DNA of 64,000 nt from Azospirillum brasilense (GCF_003349955.1 NZ_QLKQ01000014.1:36162-100161), one strand, 5' to 3'. Positions 16,748 through 25,936 are shown, counted from the first letter of the stretch. Numbers and translations are program-made. Notes: a model not told the origin generated them from the sequence alone.

Positions 16748-18301
16748 CTACTCCGCCGCTTGCGGCCTGGCCGGCGGCACGATCTCACCCTTGCGGTTCA
16801 ACGCCTTCGCCAGCGCGTCCAGGCGCCGCTGCACCGTCTCGCCGGCCGGCACGCTGAAATCGTCCGGCAGGGTCAGCACCAGCCGCTCCCCCGACACCTT
16901 CAGCGCCGTGCGCTGCAGCAGCGCCGTGGCCCCGCCGGTCAGCGTGTGGGCCAGCCGCAGCGCCAGCCCCAGAACCAGCGCCTTGCGCGCCTGGGCGTCG
17001 CTGAGCAGCGACCGCGGCCCCGCGGTGACCGCGTTGGGCGCGCCCGGACCGTCGATGGACCCGGCGTAGCGGGCGTAGACGGCCAGCGCCAGGAAGGCCC
17101 GCTCGTCATGGTCGATGCCGGGGAAGGGGTAGCGCAGGATGCGCAGGCAGGCGTGCTCCGCCCGGTAATCGGGATGCTCGGCCCATCCCACGTCGCTGAG
17201 CAGGCAGGAAGCTTGCCGCAGCCGCAGCGCCGCGTCGTCCTCCCCGGCGAAGAGGTTGCCGGTCCAGGACACCAGCAGGGCCGGGTCGCCGATGCGGACG
17301 AAGCGCTGCGCCCAGTCCTCGACGGCGGCGAGCAGCGGGTCCTGGCGTTGCGCCTCGGGATCGAGCAGCGCGTAGAGGTGCCCTTCCCGCAGCCCAAAGG
17401 CCGAGAACACCACGCTGGACGGCTGGACCATGCGCAGCAGCCGCTCGAAGACCAGAGCCGCGTAGGGCAGCGTGTCGACCCGGCGGCGCGACCCGGACAT
17501 CTTCTCCAGCGAGGACCGGCTCTGCTTGGCGATCAGCCCGGCGAAGTCCCGCGCCTCGGCGAAGGGGACCGTGTAGTGGTGGATGATGTGCAGCGGGTGC
17601 TTCACATGCTCCATGTGCAGCTTGGCCAGCGCCCGCCAGCCGCCGCCCACCGGAAAGAAGGGCTTGCCGCGCATCTGGGCCAGCCAGTCCAGCTTCTCCA
17701 GATGCTGGTCGATGGCGCGCACCAGCCCGTTCGGCTTGGCCGGGTTCAGTTCCATCAGGCGCAATGGCCCCAGCGGCATCGTCAGATGCTCGCCGATCAC
17801 GCCGCGCTCCAGCCGCACCAGCTCCAGGCTGCCGCCGCCGAGGTCGCCGACCAGCCCGTCGGCGGCGGGGGTGCCGGACAACACGCCCATGGCGGACAGC
17901 CGCGCCTCCTCCTCGCCGCTGATCACGCTGACGTCGAGGCCGGTGCGGTCCTTCACCCGCTGGATGAAGGCCGGACCGTCCGTGGCGTCGCGCACCGCCG
18001 CCGTGGCGATGACGTCCAGCCGCCCGACGCGCATGCCCGCGACCAGAAGGGCGAAGCGTTCCAGGGCCTCCAGGCCTTGGATCACGCCGTCCGGGTTCAG
18101 GCAGCCGGTCTTCTCCACCCCGCGGCCGAGCCCGCACAGGACCTTCTCGTTGAAGACCGGGAGGGGCGACCGCTTCAGAGCGTCATAGACGACGAGCCGG
18201 ATCGAGTTGGACCCGATGTCGATCACGGCGATCCGCTCGCCTTTCTCGACCACCTTCTCGACGGCCCTGGTGGGGACCGTGTGTTCCTGCGCCGGCGTCA
18301 T
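16748..18301 (-). CDS. ppx: Exopolyphosphatase / Ppx-GppA phosphatase
   Basis: A 517-residue protein of the ASKHA fold that releases phosphate from polyphosphate ends (or converts pppGpp to ppGpp; the family does not separate cleanly). The N-terminal phosphate-binding motif is IAVIDIGSNSIRLVVYD near residue 25, the second glycine-rich loop is VGDLGGGSLELV, and a helical HD-like C-terminal domain follows (about 310-500). It ends convergently with the EAL-like gene. Its start lies 19 bases from the ppk stop on the same strand, so ppk-ppx form an operon in which the synthesis and breakdown enzymes are co-expressed. ATG 18301 is preferred over TTG 18307. Confidence 0.92.
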   Translation of the reverse strand: MTPAQEHTVPTRAVEKVVEKGERIAVIDIGSNSIRLVVYDALKRSPLPVFNEKVLCGLGRGVEKTGCLNPDGVIQGLEALERFALLVAGMRVGRLDVIATAAVRDATDGPAFIQRVKDRTGLDVSVISGEEEARLSAMGVLSGTPAADGLVGDLGGGSLELVRLERGVIGEHLTMPLGPLRLMELNPAKPNGLVRAIDQHLEKLDWLAQMRGKPFFPVGGGWRALAKLHMEHVKHPLHIIHHYTVPFAEARDFAGLIAKQSRSSLEKMSGSRRRVDTLPYAALVFERLLRMVQPSSVVFSAFGLREGHLYALLDPEAQRQDPLLAAVEDWAQRFVRIGDPALLVSWTGNLFAGEDDAALRLRQASCLLSDVGWAEHPDYRAEHACLRILRYPFPGIDHDERAFLALAVYARYAGSIDGPGAPNAVTAGPRSLLSDAQARKALVLGLALRLAHTLTGGATALLQRTALKVSGERLVLTLPDDFSVPAGETVQRRLDALAKALNRKGEIVPPARPQAAE

Positions 18302-18320
18302 AAGCAACCGATGTCCTCAA

Positions 18321-20468
18321 TCAGATGACCGTACGCAGCTTCAACCGCGGCGGCGTCTTTTTGCTGCTGAGCGCGCTGCCGCGGCCCGACAGGCTGGGGT
18401 TCGTCATGAAATAGTTATGGGCGCTGAACGCGTCCGGACCAGCCTCCACCCGATGATAAACGCCATCGGGGCCGAGTTTCCAGGTGTTCGCCTCGTCCTT
18501 CAGGTTGGCGACCATGATCTGGTCCAAAACCTGCTCGTGCACCGTCGGGTTCTCGATGGGCACCAGCGTCTCGATGCGGCGGTCCAGGTTGCGCGTCATC
18601 CAGTCGGCGGAGGAGATGTAGAGCTTGGCCTGCGGGCTGGGCAGCGCGTGGCCGTTGGCGAAGCAGATGACCCGCCCGTGCTCCAGGAAGCGCCCGACGA
18701 TGCTGCGCACGCGGATGTTCTCCGACAGGCCCTTCACGCCGGGGCGCAGGCAGCAGATGCCGCGGATCACCATGTCGATCTGCACGCCCTTCTGCGACGC
18801 CTTGTACAGCCGGTCGATGATCTCCGAATCGACCAGCGAGTTCAGCTTCACCCAGATGTGGGCGGGCTTGCCGGCGGCGGCGTTGGCGACCTCCGCGTCG
18901 ATCAGCTGGCCCAGCTTCTGGCGCAACGTGATCGGGGCGATGGCGATCTTCTCCAGCAGCTTCGGCGTGGCGTAGCCGGTCATGTAGTTGAACATCACCG
19001 CCGCGTCGTGGCAGAGCGCCGGGTCGCAGGTGAAGAAGGACAGGTCGGTGTAGACCTTCGCCGTGATCGGGTGGTAGTTGCCGGTCCCGAAATGCACGTA
19101 GCTGCGCAGCGCCTTGTTCTCGCGCCGCACCACCAGCGACACCTTGGCGTGCGTCTTCAGATCGACGAAGCCGTAGACGACCTGGGCGCCGGCGCGCTCC
19201 AGATCGCGCGCCCAGCGGATGTTGGCCTCCTCGTCGAAGCGGGCCTTCAGCTCGACCAGGGCGGTCACCGACTTGCCGGCCTCGGCCGCCTCGATCAGCG
19301 CGGCGACGATCGGGCTGTCCTTGCTGGTGCGGTAGAGCGTCTGCTTGATGGCGACCACCTGCGGGTCGCGCGCCGCCTGCCGGATGAACTGCACCACCAC
19401 GTCGAAGCTCTCGTACGGGTGGTGGACGACGATGTCCTTGTCGCGGATGGCCGCGAAGCAGTCGCCGCCGAAGTCGCGGATGCGCTCCGGGAAGCGGGCG
19501 TTGAAGGGACGGAAGACCAGATCGGGCCGCTCGTCGACGATCAGCTGACGAGTGTCCGACAGGCCGATCAGCCCGTCCAGGATGAACACGTCGTCGTTCG
19601 AGACGCGCAGCTCGTGGCGCAGGAACTCGCGCAGGTCGGCGGCCATGCCGGCGTCGGTGGCCAGCCGGATGACGCTGCCGCGGCGGCGGCGCTTCAGCGC
19701 GCTTTCGAAGGTGCGGACCAGATCCTCCGCCTCCTCCTCGATCTCCATCTCGCTGTCGCGCAGCACGCGGAAGACGCCGTGGGCCTTGACCTGGAACGGC
19801 GGGAACAGCCGGTCGATGAACAGCATCACCAGCTTCTCAAGCTGGATGAAGCGGATCTCCGACCCCGGCAGGCGGATGAAGCGGTCGAGCTGCGCCGGCA
19901 GCGGGACCAGCGCGTCGAGATGCCGCCCCTTGACCGGCTCGTGCAGTTGCAGCGCCAGCGAGAAGCCCAGGTTGGGCAGGAAGGGGAACGGGTGCGCCGG
20001 GTCCACGGCGATCGGCGTCAGGATGGGGAAGATGTCGTCGAGGAACTTGGCCTCCAGCCAGTCCTTCTCCCCCTCGGTCAGGTCCTCGGCGCCGACCACC
20101 ATGATGCCGGCCTCGCGCAGGTCCTGCTTCAGGCTGCGCCACATGGTCTGCTGCGCGTTCATCAGCTCGACGATGCGCTGGTTCACCGCGGTCAGCTGCT
20201 GGGCCGGGGTCAGGTTCTCGGCGCTGGGGGTCTTCACCCCCGCGGCCACCTGCCCCTTCAGGCCGGCGACGCGGACCATGTAGAACTCGTCGAGGTTGCT
20301 GGCCGAGATCGACAGGAACCTCAACCGCTCCAGCAGCGGGTGATTCGGGTTGGACGCCTCATCCAGGACACGCTGGTTGAAGGCCAGCCACGACAGTTCG
20401 CGGTTGATGAAGCGCTCCGGCGCGTCCGCTTCGATGCAGGTCGCTTCCAGGTCCTGAAGTTCGGTCAC
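18321..20468 (-). CDS. ppk: Polyphosphate kinase 1
   Basis: A 715-residue enzyme that transfers the ATP gamma-phosphate to polyphosphate through a phosphohistidine. The N-terminal domain starts [19 protein letters not shown]; the catalytic His lies in [14 protein letters not shown] (about residue 438), followed by [19 protein letters not shown] and the C-terminal [20 protein letters not shown] motif. I start it at GTG 20468, preceded by a GAGG site; the frame continues upstream in the antisense of sixA but that extension carries nothing of the family. It forms an operon with ppx and is divergent from the sixA-like gene. Confidence 0.96.
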   Translation of the reverse strand: MTELQDLEATCIEADAPERFINRELSWLAFNQRVLDEASNPNHPLLERLRFLSISASNLDEFYMVRVAGLKGQVAAGVKTPSAENLTPAQQLTAVNQRIVELMNAQQTMWRSLKQDLREAGIMVVGAEDLTEGEKDWLEAKFLDDIFPILTPIAVDPAHPFPFLPNLGFSLALQLHEPVKGRHLDALVPLPAQLDRFIRLPGSEIRFIQLEKLVMLFIDRLFPPFQVKAHGVFRVLRDSEMEIEEEAEDLVRTFESALKRRRRGSVIRLATDAGMAADLREFLRHELRVSNDDVFILDGLIGLSDTRQLIVDERPDLVFRPFNARFPERIRDFGGDCFAAIRDKDIVVHHPYESFDVVVQFIRQAARDPQVVAIKQTLYRTSKDSPIVAALIEAAEAGKSVTALVELKARFDEEANIRWARDLERAGAQVVYGFVDLKTHAKVSLVVRRENKALRSYVHFGTGNYHPITAKVYTDLSFFTCDPALCHDAAVMFNYMTGYATPKLLEKIAIAPITLRQKLGQLIDAEVANAAAGKPAHIWVKLNSLVDSEIIDRLYKASQKGVQIDMVIRGICCLRPGVKGLSENIRVRSIVGRFLEHGRVICFANGHALPSPQAKLYISSADWMTRNLDRRIETLVPIENPTVHEQVLDQIMVANLKDEANTWKLGPDGVYHRVEAGPDAFSAHNYFMTNPSLSGRGSALSSKKTPPRLKLRTVI

Positions 20469-20590
20469 AGCAGCCTCGGGCTTTTGCGTGATGGGTGATG
20501 CCGCTACAGTCCGGGCGAACCGGACCGCCCGCCGCGGTCGACGGGCCAGGCAACCTACCCCAACTACGTTACGGTTTTGGGTCAGACAGC

Positions 20591-20617
20591 ATAATACTGC
20601 CGTCACGATAATACCGC
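20591..20617. promoter_or_regulatory. Direct repeat in the ppk/sixA divergent promoter region
   Basis: ATAATACTGC (20591-20600) recurs as ATAATACCGC (20608-20617), 17 bases apart. Both copies resemble -10 elements, CATAAT on the plus strand and TATTAT on the minus strand, so the region may hold overlapping divergent promoters or an operator. Confidence 0.4.
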
Positions 20618-20684
20618 TGCGAAAACAGTCGCACCCCCGGCGCATCCCGCCGGAGCGCGATCCGGACAGGAAGGGACCGCCTCG

Positions 20685-21203
20685 ATGAAGACCCTGTATC
20701 TCATGCGCCACGGCAAGTCCGCGTGGGACGATCCCTCCCTGGACGATCACGACCGCCCGCTGGCGCCGCGGGGAAAGAAGGCGGCCCGGCTGGTCGGCCA
20801 CGCGTTGAAGGAGCGCGGGGCGCGCATCGGGCTTGTGCTGTGCTCCACCGCCCGGCGCGCGGCGGACACCGCCGACCGCCTGCTGGAGGTGATGGACGCG
20901 CCGGACATCCCGGTGGAGCGCGAGCGCGGCCTCTACCTGTGCGGCGCGCGCGTCCTTCTGGAGCGGCTGCGCGACGCCCCCGACTCCGCGTCGTCGCTGA
21001 TGCTGGTCGCCCACAACCCGGACCTCCACGACCTCGCCCGCGAGCTGGCCGGCAGCGGCGACGTGCGGCATCGGGACGCGCTGGCGGAGAAGTTCCCGAC
21101 CGGCGCCTGCGCCGTTCTCCTGTTCGAAGCGGCCCACTGGGCCGACCTGGACAGCGGGGCGGGACGGCTGGCCGATTTCATCCTGCCACGGAAACTCTCT
21201 TAA
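20685..21203 (+). CDS. SixA-like histidine phosphatase
   Basis: A 172-residue protein of the phosphoglycerate-mutase superfamily. The RHG catalytic motif ([14 protein letters not shown], His about residue 8), a conserved Arg-bearing [16 protein letters not shown] and the second His in [17 protein letters not shown] are present, as in SixA, which removes phosphate from phosphohistidine in phosphotransfer proteins. It is short, with no membrane segment. It is divergent from ppk and 71 bases before the CYTH-CHAD gene on the same strand, so a role around polyphosphate or phosphohistidine is suggested by context only. Confidence 0.85.
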   Translation: MKTLYLMRHGKSAWDDPSLDDHDRPLAPRGKKAARLVGHALKERGARIGLVLCSTARRAADTADRLLEVMDAPDIPVERERGLYLCGARVLLERLRDAPDSASSLMLVAHNPDLHDLARELAGSGDVRHRDALAEKFPTGACAVLLFEAAHWADLDSGAGRLADFILPRKLS

Positions 21204-21274
21204 CGCCCTTTTGCCAAATGGGGTATTTCAACCCTTGACAGAGCAGGCCCGGAACCGAGCAGGAGTCGCCCCCC

Positions 21275-22888
21275 GTGTCTTCCGCGCCCCAGAATGCCGC
21301 GCCCCAGAATGCCGCGCCCGCCGCGGTCTCCGCCGTGCGCGAGGTGGAGATGAAGCTCCACCTCGATCCGCGCGATCTGCCCCGCGTCGTGGACCTGCCC
21401 GCCCTCAAGGAGAAGGCGGAGGGCGCGCCGGCCGTCCGCGACCTGCGCACCGTCTATTACGACACGCCGGACCGCCGCCTGTTCCTTGGGGGCGTCGCCC
21501 TGCGGGTGCGGCAGGACGGCGACCGCTTCGTCCAGACGCTGAAGACCATCAACGCCGCCACCCCCGGCGATTCGGCGGCGGTGGCCATCCGCAAGAAATG
21601 GGACTGGACCATCCCCACGGCCGCTCCCGACATGACGCCCCTCGACGCCGAGGGTGTCGCCGCCCTGGTGCCAGCCGACGCGCGGGCGGCGCTGGTGCCG
21701 CAGTTCACGACGGAGTTCCGGCGCACCACCCTGCTCGTCCGCCCGGACGCCCTGACCTCCATCGAGGTGGCGGTGGACGATGGCCAGATCACCGCCGGCA
21801 ACGCCTGCGCCCGCATCAGCGAGGTCGAGCTGGAACTGAAGTCGGGCCGCATCGGGCGCCTGTTCGACCTCGCGCTGACGCTCCAGCGCCGCGTCCCGAT
21901 GCGCATCGGGACGGAGAGCAAGGCGGAGATCGGCGACCGTCTCGTCACCGGGCGCCTGCCCGCTCCCATCCTGCCGGAGCCGCTGGGCCTGACCCCGGTC
22001 ACCACGGTGGCCGAGGCCTATCGCCACATCGTGCGGCACGGTCTGCGCCTGCTGCTCGCCAACGAGGCCTGCGCCCTGGCCGGCGGCGACGTGGAGGGGC
22101 TGCACCAGATGCGCGTCGCGCTGCGCCGCCTGCGCACCGCCATCCGTCTGTTCCGCCCGCTGGCCGGAGTGCCGGACGCCTGCCGCGCCGGGAACGACAT
22201 CCGCTGGTTCTCCCGCCAGCTCGGCCCGGCTCGCGATTGGGACGTGCTGCTGTCCCACGGGATCGCGCCCTTCGCGGCGACGGAGAAGGCTTCCGCCGAC
22301 GACATCGCCGCGCTGACCGGTGCGGTTCGCGAAGCCCGTCGGGCGCCCGCGCTGGCGGCGGTGGAGGCGATCCAGTCGCCGCGCTGCACCGGGCTGATCC
22401 TGGCGCTCGGCGCCTGGCTGGAGGATGGGGCGTGGCAGTCCGGCGCCGCGCCGGAGGTCCGCGCCCAGCTCGACCGTCCGATGGCCGAGCTGTCCGGCCC
22501 CTGGCTGGCCGCCCAGCACGCCAAGGCCCTGAAGGCTGGGGCTTTGAAGGCGGGCCGCGACCTTGACGGCGCCGACGCCGCGACGCGTGACCGGCTGCGC
22601 CGCCGCCTGCGCAAGCTGCGCCACACGGCGGAGTTCTTCCGCGGCCTTTACGCCGAAACCGCAACGGTGCCCTTCATCGCCGCGCTCGACGCCCTGTTGG
22701 GCGCGCTGGACGCCGAGCACGACGCCGCGGTGGCCGGCGATCGTCTGCGCGGCCTGTCGGCGGACCGGCCGGAGCAGCGGCCCGCCGCCGAATCGACCGC
22801 CCGCTGGCTCGCCAAGCAGGCTGACAAACGCCGCAAGGCGCTGCCGGGACTGTGGAAGGCGTATCGGGACGGACCAGTGTTCTGGTGA
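21275..22888 (+). CDS. CYTH-CHAD domain protein (triphosphatase-like, polyphosphate-associated)
   Basis: A 537-residue protein with an N-terminal CYTH tunnel domain (about 17-215) carrying the ExExK signature as EVEMKLH, and a C-terminal CHAD helical domain (about 240-530) with the basic, His-bearing motifs GLHQMRVALRRLRTAIRLF and LRKLRHTAEFFRGLY. CYTH enzymes hydrolyse inorganic triphosphate or related compounds, and CHAD domains bind polyphosphate; together with neighbouring ppk and ppx this supports a polyphosphate role. The GTG at 21275 has an AGGAG site. The first codons contain a 15-base tandem repeat giving APQNAAPQNAAP. Confidence 0.9.
   Translation: MSSAPQNAAPQNAAPAAVSAVREVEMKLHLDPRDLPRVVDLPALKEKAEGAPAVRDLRTVYYDTPDRRLFLGGVALRVRQDGDRFVQTLKTINAATPGDSAAVAIRKKWDWTIPTAAPDMTPLDAEGVAALVPADARAALVPQFTTEFRRTTLLVRPDALTSIEVAVDDGQITAGNACARISEVELELKSGRIGRLFDLALTLQRRVPMRIGTESKAEIGDRLVTGRLPAPILPEPLGLTPVTTVAEAYRHIVRHGLRLLLANEACALAGGDVEGLHQMRVALRRLRTAIRLFRPLAGVPDACRAGNDIRWFSRQLGPARDWDVLLSHGIAPFAATEKASADDIAALTGAVREARRAPALAAVEAIQSPRCTGLILALGAWLEDGAWQSGAAPEVRAQLDRPMAELSGPWLAAQHAKALKAGALKAGRDLDGADAATRDRLRRRLRKLRHTAEFFRGLYAETATVPFIAALDALLGALDAEHDAAVAGDRLRGLSADRPEQRPAAESTARWLAKQADKRRKALPGLWKAYRDGPVFW
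21282..21318 (+). repeat. 15-bp tandem repeat at the start of the CYTH-CHAD gene
   Basis: The unit CCGCGCCCCAGAATG occurs twice in full (21282-21311) and partly a third time. It is in frame and encodes the repeated A-P-Q-N-A near residue 4, so copy number can change without disrupting the reading frame. Confidence 0.8.
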
Positions 22889-22968
22889 GGGCGTGACCTT
22901 GCCCCCTCCCTGACCCGCCGCCGCTTCGCAGTCCAGCGGGAACGGCGCCACCGCTGGATGGTGGTCGA

Positions 22969-23874
22969 TCACACAGCCATCGAAACGCCTGCAACCGCAT
23001 TGCGCAGCCACAGGTGTGCGGGATCGCCGCCGCGCCGTTCATGCCAAACCTGGACGAAGGGAAATGGCGGTATCGGAAACGGCGGCTCGAAGACGACGAC
23101 GGCCGGGTCCTGCTCATGGAGCGCAAGGGCTTTCCGGGCCACGGTCAGAACGAGGTCCGTCCCTTGGATCAACCGTGGCGCATTTCCCCAATGCGGCAGC
23201 GTGACGGCGATGCGGCGCGTGTGGCCGACGGCGCGCAAGGCCGTGTCGATTTCGGTGCTGGTTTGGTCCTTCATCGCAACGAGAACATGCGGCCGGGCGA
23301 GGTAGGCGCCGATATCCAGACGGTCGCGCCCTCCCAGACTCGTCCGGTCCGCGAGGCACGCGAAGCGCTCGACGAAAAGCTGCTCCGATTCGATCCGTTC
23401 GGGACGATCGGGAAACACGCCGACCGCCAGATCGCAGTCCCCGTCGAGTATCTGCCGAAGCATCGCCTCCCGGTTCGATTGCGTTATCACCACGTCGATC
23501 CCCGGCGCGTCGAGGCGCAGCCTCCTCAGCAGGCCGGGAAGGACGACAGCGGAGCCGTAATCCGACATCGCCAGCCGAAACGTCCGTTTTTCCTTGGCCG
23601 GGTCGAAGCCACCCGGCCCGAGAACCTCCCGCACCTGTCGCAAGGCTTCGGTCAGCGCCGGAGCAAGTTCAAGCGCCCTGGCGCTCGGAACCAGCTGCCC
23701 GTCGCGGCGAATCAACAGGGGATCATCGAACAGATGCCGCAGACGCCCGAGCGCATGGCTGACCGCCGGCTGGCTCATGTTCAGGCGGGACGCCGTGCGC
23801 GACACATGCCGCTCGGCCAGCAACGCATCGAGGACCACCAGCAGGTTGAGATCGACGCCGCGAAGGGTATTCAT
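22969..23874 (-). CDS. LysR-family transcriptional regulator
   Basis: A 301-residue regulator with an N-terminal winged helix-turn-helix (LNLLVVLDALLAERHVSRTASRLNMSQPAVSHALGR region, about 6-65) and a two-lobed effector domain beginning near FRLAMSDYGSAVVLPGL. Such proteins bind a T-N11-A-like box in a divergent promoter and respond to a small molecule. The ATG at 23874 gives the usual MNTLRGVDLNLL start; ATG 23883 and TTG 23889 are also in frame but overlap the probable operator. It is divergent from the transporter and azoreductase genes, which are its probable targets. Confidence 0.88.
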   Translation of the reverse strand: MNTLRGVDLNLLVVLDALLAERHVSRTASRLNMSQPAVSHALGRLRHLFDDPLLIRRDGQLVPSARALELAPALTEALRQVREVLGPGGFDPAKEKRTFRLAMSDYGSAVVLPGLLRRLRLDAPGIDVVITQSNREAMLRQILDGDCDLAVGVFPDRPERIESEQLFVERFACLADRTSLGGRDRLDIGAYLARPHVLVAMKDQTSTEIDTALRAVGHTRRIAVTLPHWGNAPRLIQGTDLVLTVARKALALHEQDPAVVVFEPPFPIPPFPFVQVWHERRGGDPAHLWLRNAVAGVSMAV

Positions 23875-23881
23875 GTCGTGC

Positions 23882-23897
23882 ATGATCAAGATATCAT
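23882..23897. promoter_or_regulatory. Candidate LysR operator
   Basis: A perfect inverted repeat ATGAT-N6-ATCAT lies in the 81-base gap between the LysR gene and the transporter gene, in AT-rich DNA. Size and position fit a LysR recognition site serving both directions. Inferred from symmetry and context. Confidence 0.5.
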
Positions 23898-23955
23898 ATC
23901 AGAATTTCCATCTATGTCATGAATGCGGCATCTGGTGATGCATGGAGGTTCGACC

Positions 23956-24438
23956 ATGCAAACCAACGCGCTGTTTCTCATCCTGGCCGCGATCATCACC
24001 GGTGCGGTCGTTCCGTTTCAGGCCGGGGCCAACGCCGTCCTGGGACGGACGCTCGGCCATCCGCTGTGGGGGACGGCCGTATCCCTGTGCGTCAGCTTCG
24101 CCTGCATCCTGCCCGTCATGGCCTTGGCAAGGGTGGAAGCGCCAACCCTCTCGAATCTGGCGCAAGCCCCCCGCTGGATCTGGATCGGCGGTGTCGTCGG
24201 CGTCGTCTACATCACCGGCGCGCTCATGCTGGCGCCGAAACTCGGCGCCGCCGGCTTCATCACGGCGGTCATCGCCGGGCAGATGCTGGCGTCGATCATC
24301 ATCGACCAATGGGGGCTTGTCGGCCTCCCCCGAAAGCCCGTCTCGCTGTCCCGTCTTGCCGGTCTCGGCCTGATCTTTCTCGGGCTGATCGTGATGCAGG
24401 TGCCGACGCTCGGCGTGAAGCCGCCCGCCGGCTCGTGA
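23956..24438 (+). CDS. DMT-superfamily small transporter (YdcZ/DUF606 type)
   Basis: A 160-residue, very hydrophobic inner-membrane protein with about five helices (for example ALFLILAAIITGAVVPFQAG and WIWIGGVVGVVYITGALML). The arrangement FQAGANAVLGRTLGHPLWGTAVSL is typical of the DUF606 half-transporters, which are thought to export small molecules. ATG 23956 is chosen for its GGAGG site seven bases upstream. It lies 40 bases before azoR on the same strand and is likely co-transcribed under LysR control. Confidence 0.83.
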   Translation: MQTNALFLILAAIITGAVVPFQAGANAVLGRTLGHPLWGTAVSLCVSFACILPVMALARVEAPTLSNLAQAPRWIWIGGVVGVVYITGALMLAPKLGAAGFITAVIAGQMLASIIIDQWGLVGLPRKPVSLSRLAGLGLIFLGLIVMQVPTLGVKPPAGS

Positions 24439-24478
24439 CGGCTCGACGCTCTCGCCGACATCTTAAGAAAGATCACTT

Positions 24479-25078
24479 ATGAAACTGCTTCACATCGACT
24501 CCAGCATTCTCGGTGAGCAATCCGTCAGCCGCATGCTGTCCAGAGCCACCGTCGAACGGTTGAAGGAACACAATCCAGCGATCGACATCATCCATCGCGA
24601 TCTGGCCGCTGTTCCCGTTCCCCATCTCACCGGCGACCATCTGGCGGCGTCCCCGGCCGTGATGGACGAGATCGCGTTCGGTGAAAAGATTCTGGACGAG
24701 TTCATCAATGCCGATGTCGTCGTCATCGGCGTCGCGCTCTACAACCTGACCATTTCCAGCCAGCTCAAGGCGTGGATCGACCGGATCGTCATCGCGGGGA
24801 AGACGTTCCGCTACACGGAGAACGGCCCGGAAGGATTGGCGCAGGAAAAGCGGGTGATCCTTGACGTGGCGCGGGGCGGTCAGTATCGCCAGGGCACGTC
24901 CCTGACGGCGTCCGAACACGCCGAATCCTACCTTCGGTCGATCTTCGCCTTCATCGGTGTGACGAGGCTCGATGTGATCGCCGCGGACGGTCTTGCCGTC
25001 AGCGACGCGCACCGGGAAAGCGGCACGCGGGCCGCGTTCGAGGCCCTCTCGGCCCTTGATCCGCGTTGCGGTTTCTAA
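24479..25078 (+). CDS. azoR: FMN-dependent NADH-azoreductase
   Basis: A 199-residue flavodoxin-fold quinone/azo reductase. The N-terminal phosphate-binding region MKLLHIDSSILGEQSVSR, the isoalloxazine-contacting ALYNLTISSQLKAWIDRI and the GGQYRQG loop are all present. It transfers two electrons from NADH through FMN to azo compounds or quinones and is commonly part of a quinone or electrophile stress response. The LysR regulator and the small transporter next door fit a detoxification cassette: reduce the compound and export it. Confidence 0.92.
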   Translation: MKLLHIDSSILGEQSVSRMLSRATVERLKEHNPAIDIIHRDLAAVPVPHLTGDHLAASPAVMDEIAFGEKILDEFINADVVVIGVALYNLTISSQLKAWIDRIVIAGKTFRYTENGPEGLAQEKRVILDVARGGQYRQGTSLTASEHAESYLRSIFAFIGVTRLDVIAADGLAVSDAHRESGTRAAFEALSALDPRCGF

Positions 25079-25156
25079 AGGTCGCTTTGCCGGGGCCTGT
25101 CCGACGGCCCTGGGATGGCGGTCGGACAGAGCCCATCGGAAGCCTCGACCCGCCGC

Positions 25157-25936
25157 CTACAGCGTCCCCGCGTAGGCGCCGCCGTCCAGCAGCACGTTCT
25201 GCCCGGTCATGAAACCGGCGTGGGCCGAGCAGAGGAAGGCGCAGGCCGCGCCGAACTCCGCCGGGTCGCCGAAGCGGCCGGACGGGTTGCCGGCGCGGCG
25301 GAGGTCCATCTCCTCGTCCAGGCTGCGGTTGTTGGCCTTGGCCCCGCCCTCCATGGTGGCCCGCAGCCGGTCGGTCTCGAAGGGGCCGGGCAGCAGGTTG
25401 TTGATCGTCACGTTGTGGCGCACGGTCTGGCGCGACAGCCCGGCGACAAAGCCGGTCAGCCCGGCCCGCGCCCCGTTGGACAGGCCAAGGATCGGGATCG
25501 GCGCCTTCACCGCCGCCGAGGTGACGTTGACGATCCGCCCGAAGCGGCGGCCGATCATGCCGTCCACGGTCGCCTTGATGAGGAAGATCGGGGCCAGCAT
25601 GTTGGCCTCGACGGCGCGGACCCAGTCGTCGCGCTCCCAGTCGCGGAAATCGCCCGGCGGCGGGCCGCCCGCGTTGTTGACCAGGATGTCCGGCTCCGGG
25701 CAGGCGGCCAGAGCGGCGGCGCGCCCCTCCTCCGTCGCGATGTCGCCGACGGCGGTGGTCACGGTGGCGCCGGTCTCCTTGCGGATCTCCTCGGCGGCGG
25801 CCTCCAGAAGGTCGCGACCGCGCGCGGTGATGGTGACCGCAACCCCCTCGCGCGCCAGCGCCAGGGCGCAGGCCTTACCCAGTCCCTTGCTGGCTGCGCA
25901 CACGATGGCGCGGCGTCCGGCGATTCCCAGATCCAT
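25157..25936 (-). CDS. Atypical short-chain dehydrogenase/reductase
   Basis: A 259-residue Rossmann protein resembling 3-oxoacyl-ACP reductases (NNAG present, DGGAYAGTL C-terminus). Canonical SDR catalytic residues are not: the YxxxK segment reads GLSNGARAGLTGF, with Leu or Asn where Tyr should be and Arg for Lys, and the cofactor loop TGxxxGxG reads CAASKGLG. Some SDR subfamilies share this divergence, so a changed chemistry or a binding role is likely. A strong GGAGG site precedes ATG 25936, inside the tail of hdaA, so the two genes overlap by 62 bases in different frames. Confidence 0.82.
   Translation of the reverse strand: MDLGIAGRRAIVCAASKGLGKACALALAREGVAVTITARGRDLLEAAAEEIRKETGATVTTAVGDIATEEGRAAALAACPEPDILVNNAGGPPPGDFRDWERDDWVRAVEANMLAPIFLIKATVDGMIGRRFGRIVNVTSAAVKAPIPILGLSNGARAGLTGFVAGLSRQTVRHNVTINNLLPGPFETDRLRATMEGGAKANNRSLDEEMDLRRAGNPSGRFGDPAEFGAACAFLCSAHAGFMTGQNVLLDGGAYAGTL

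Noticed and set aside
18207..20498. 763-codon plus-strand frame antisense to ppk
   Set aside because: No family motif; the ppk frame carries all PPK1 motifs.
25157..25936. SDR gene treated as a broken pseudogene because of its missing YxxxK
   Set aside because: Frame is intact with strong ribosome site and normal C-terminus; divergent SDR subfamilies exist.
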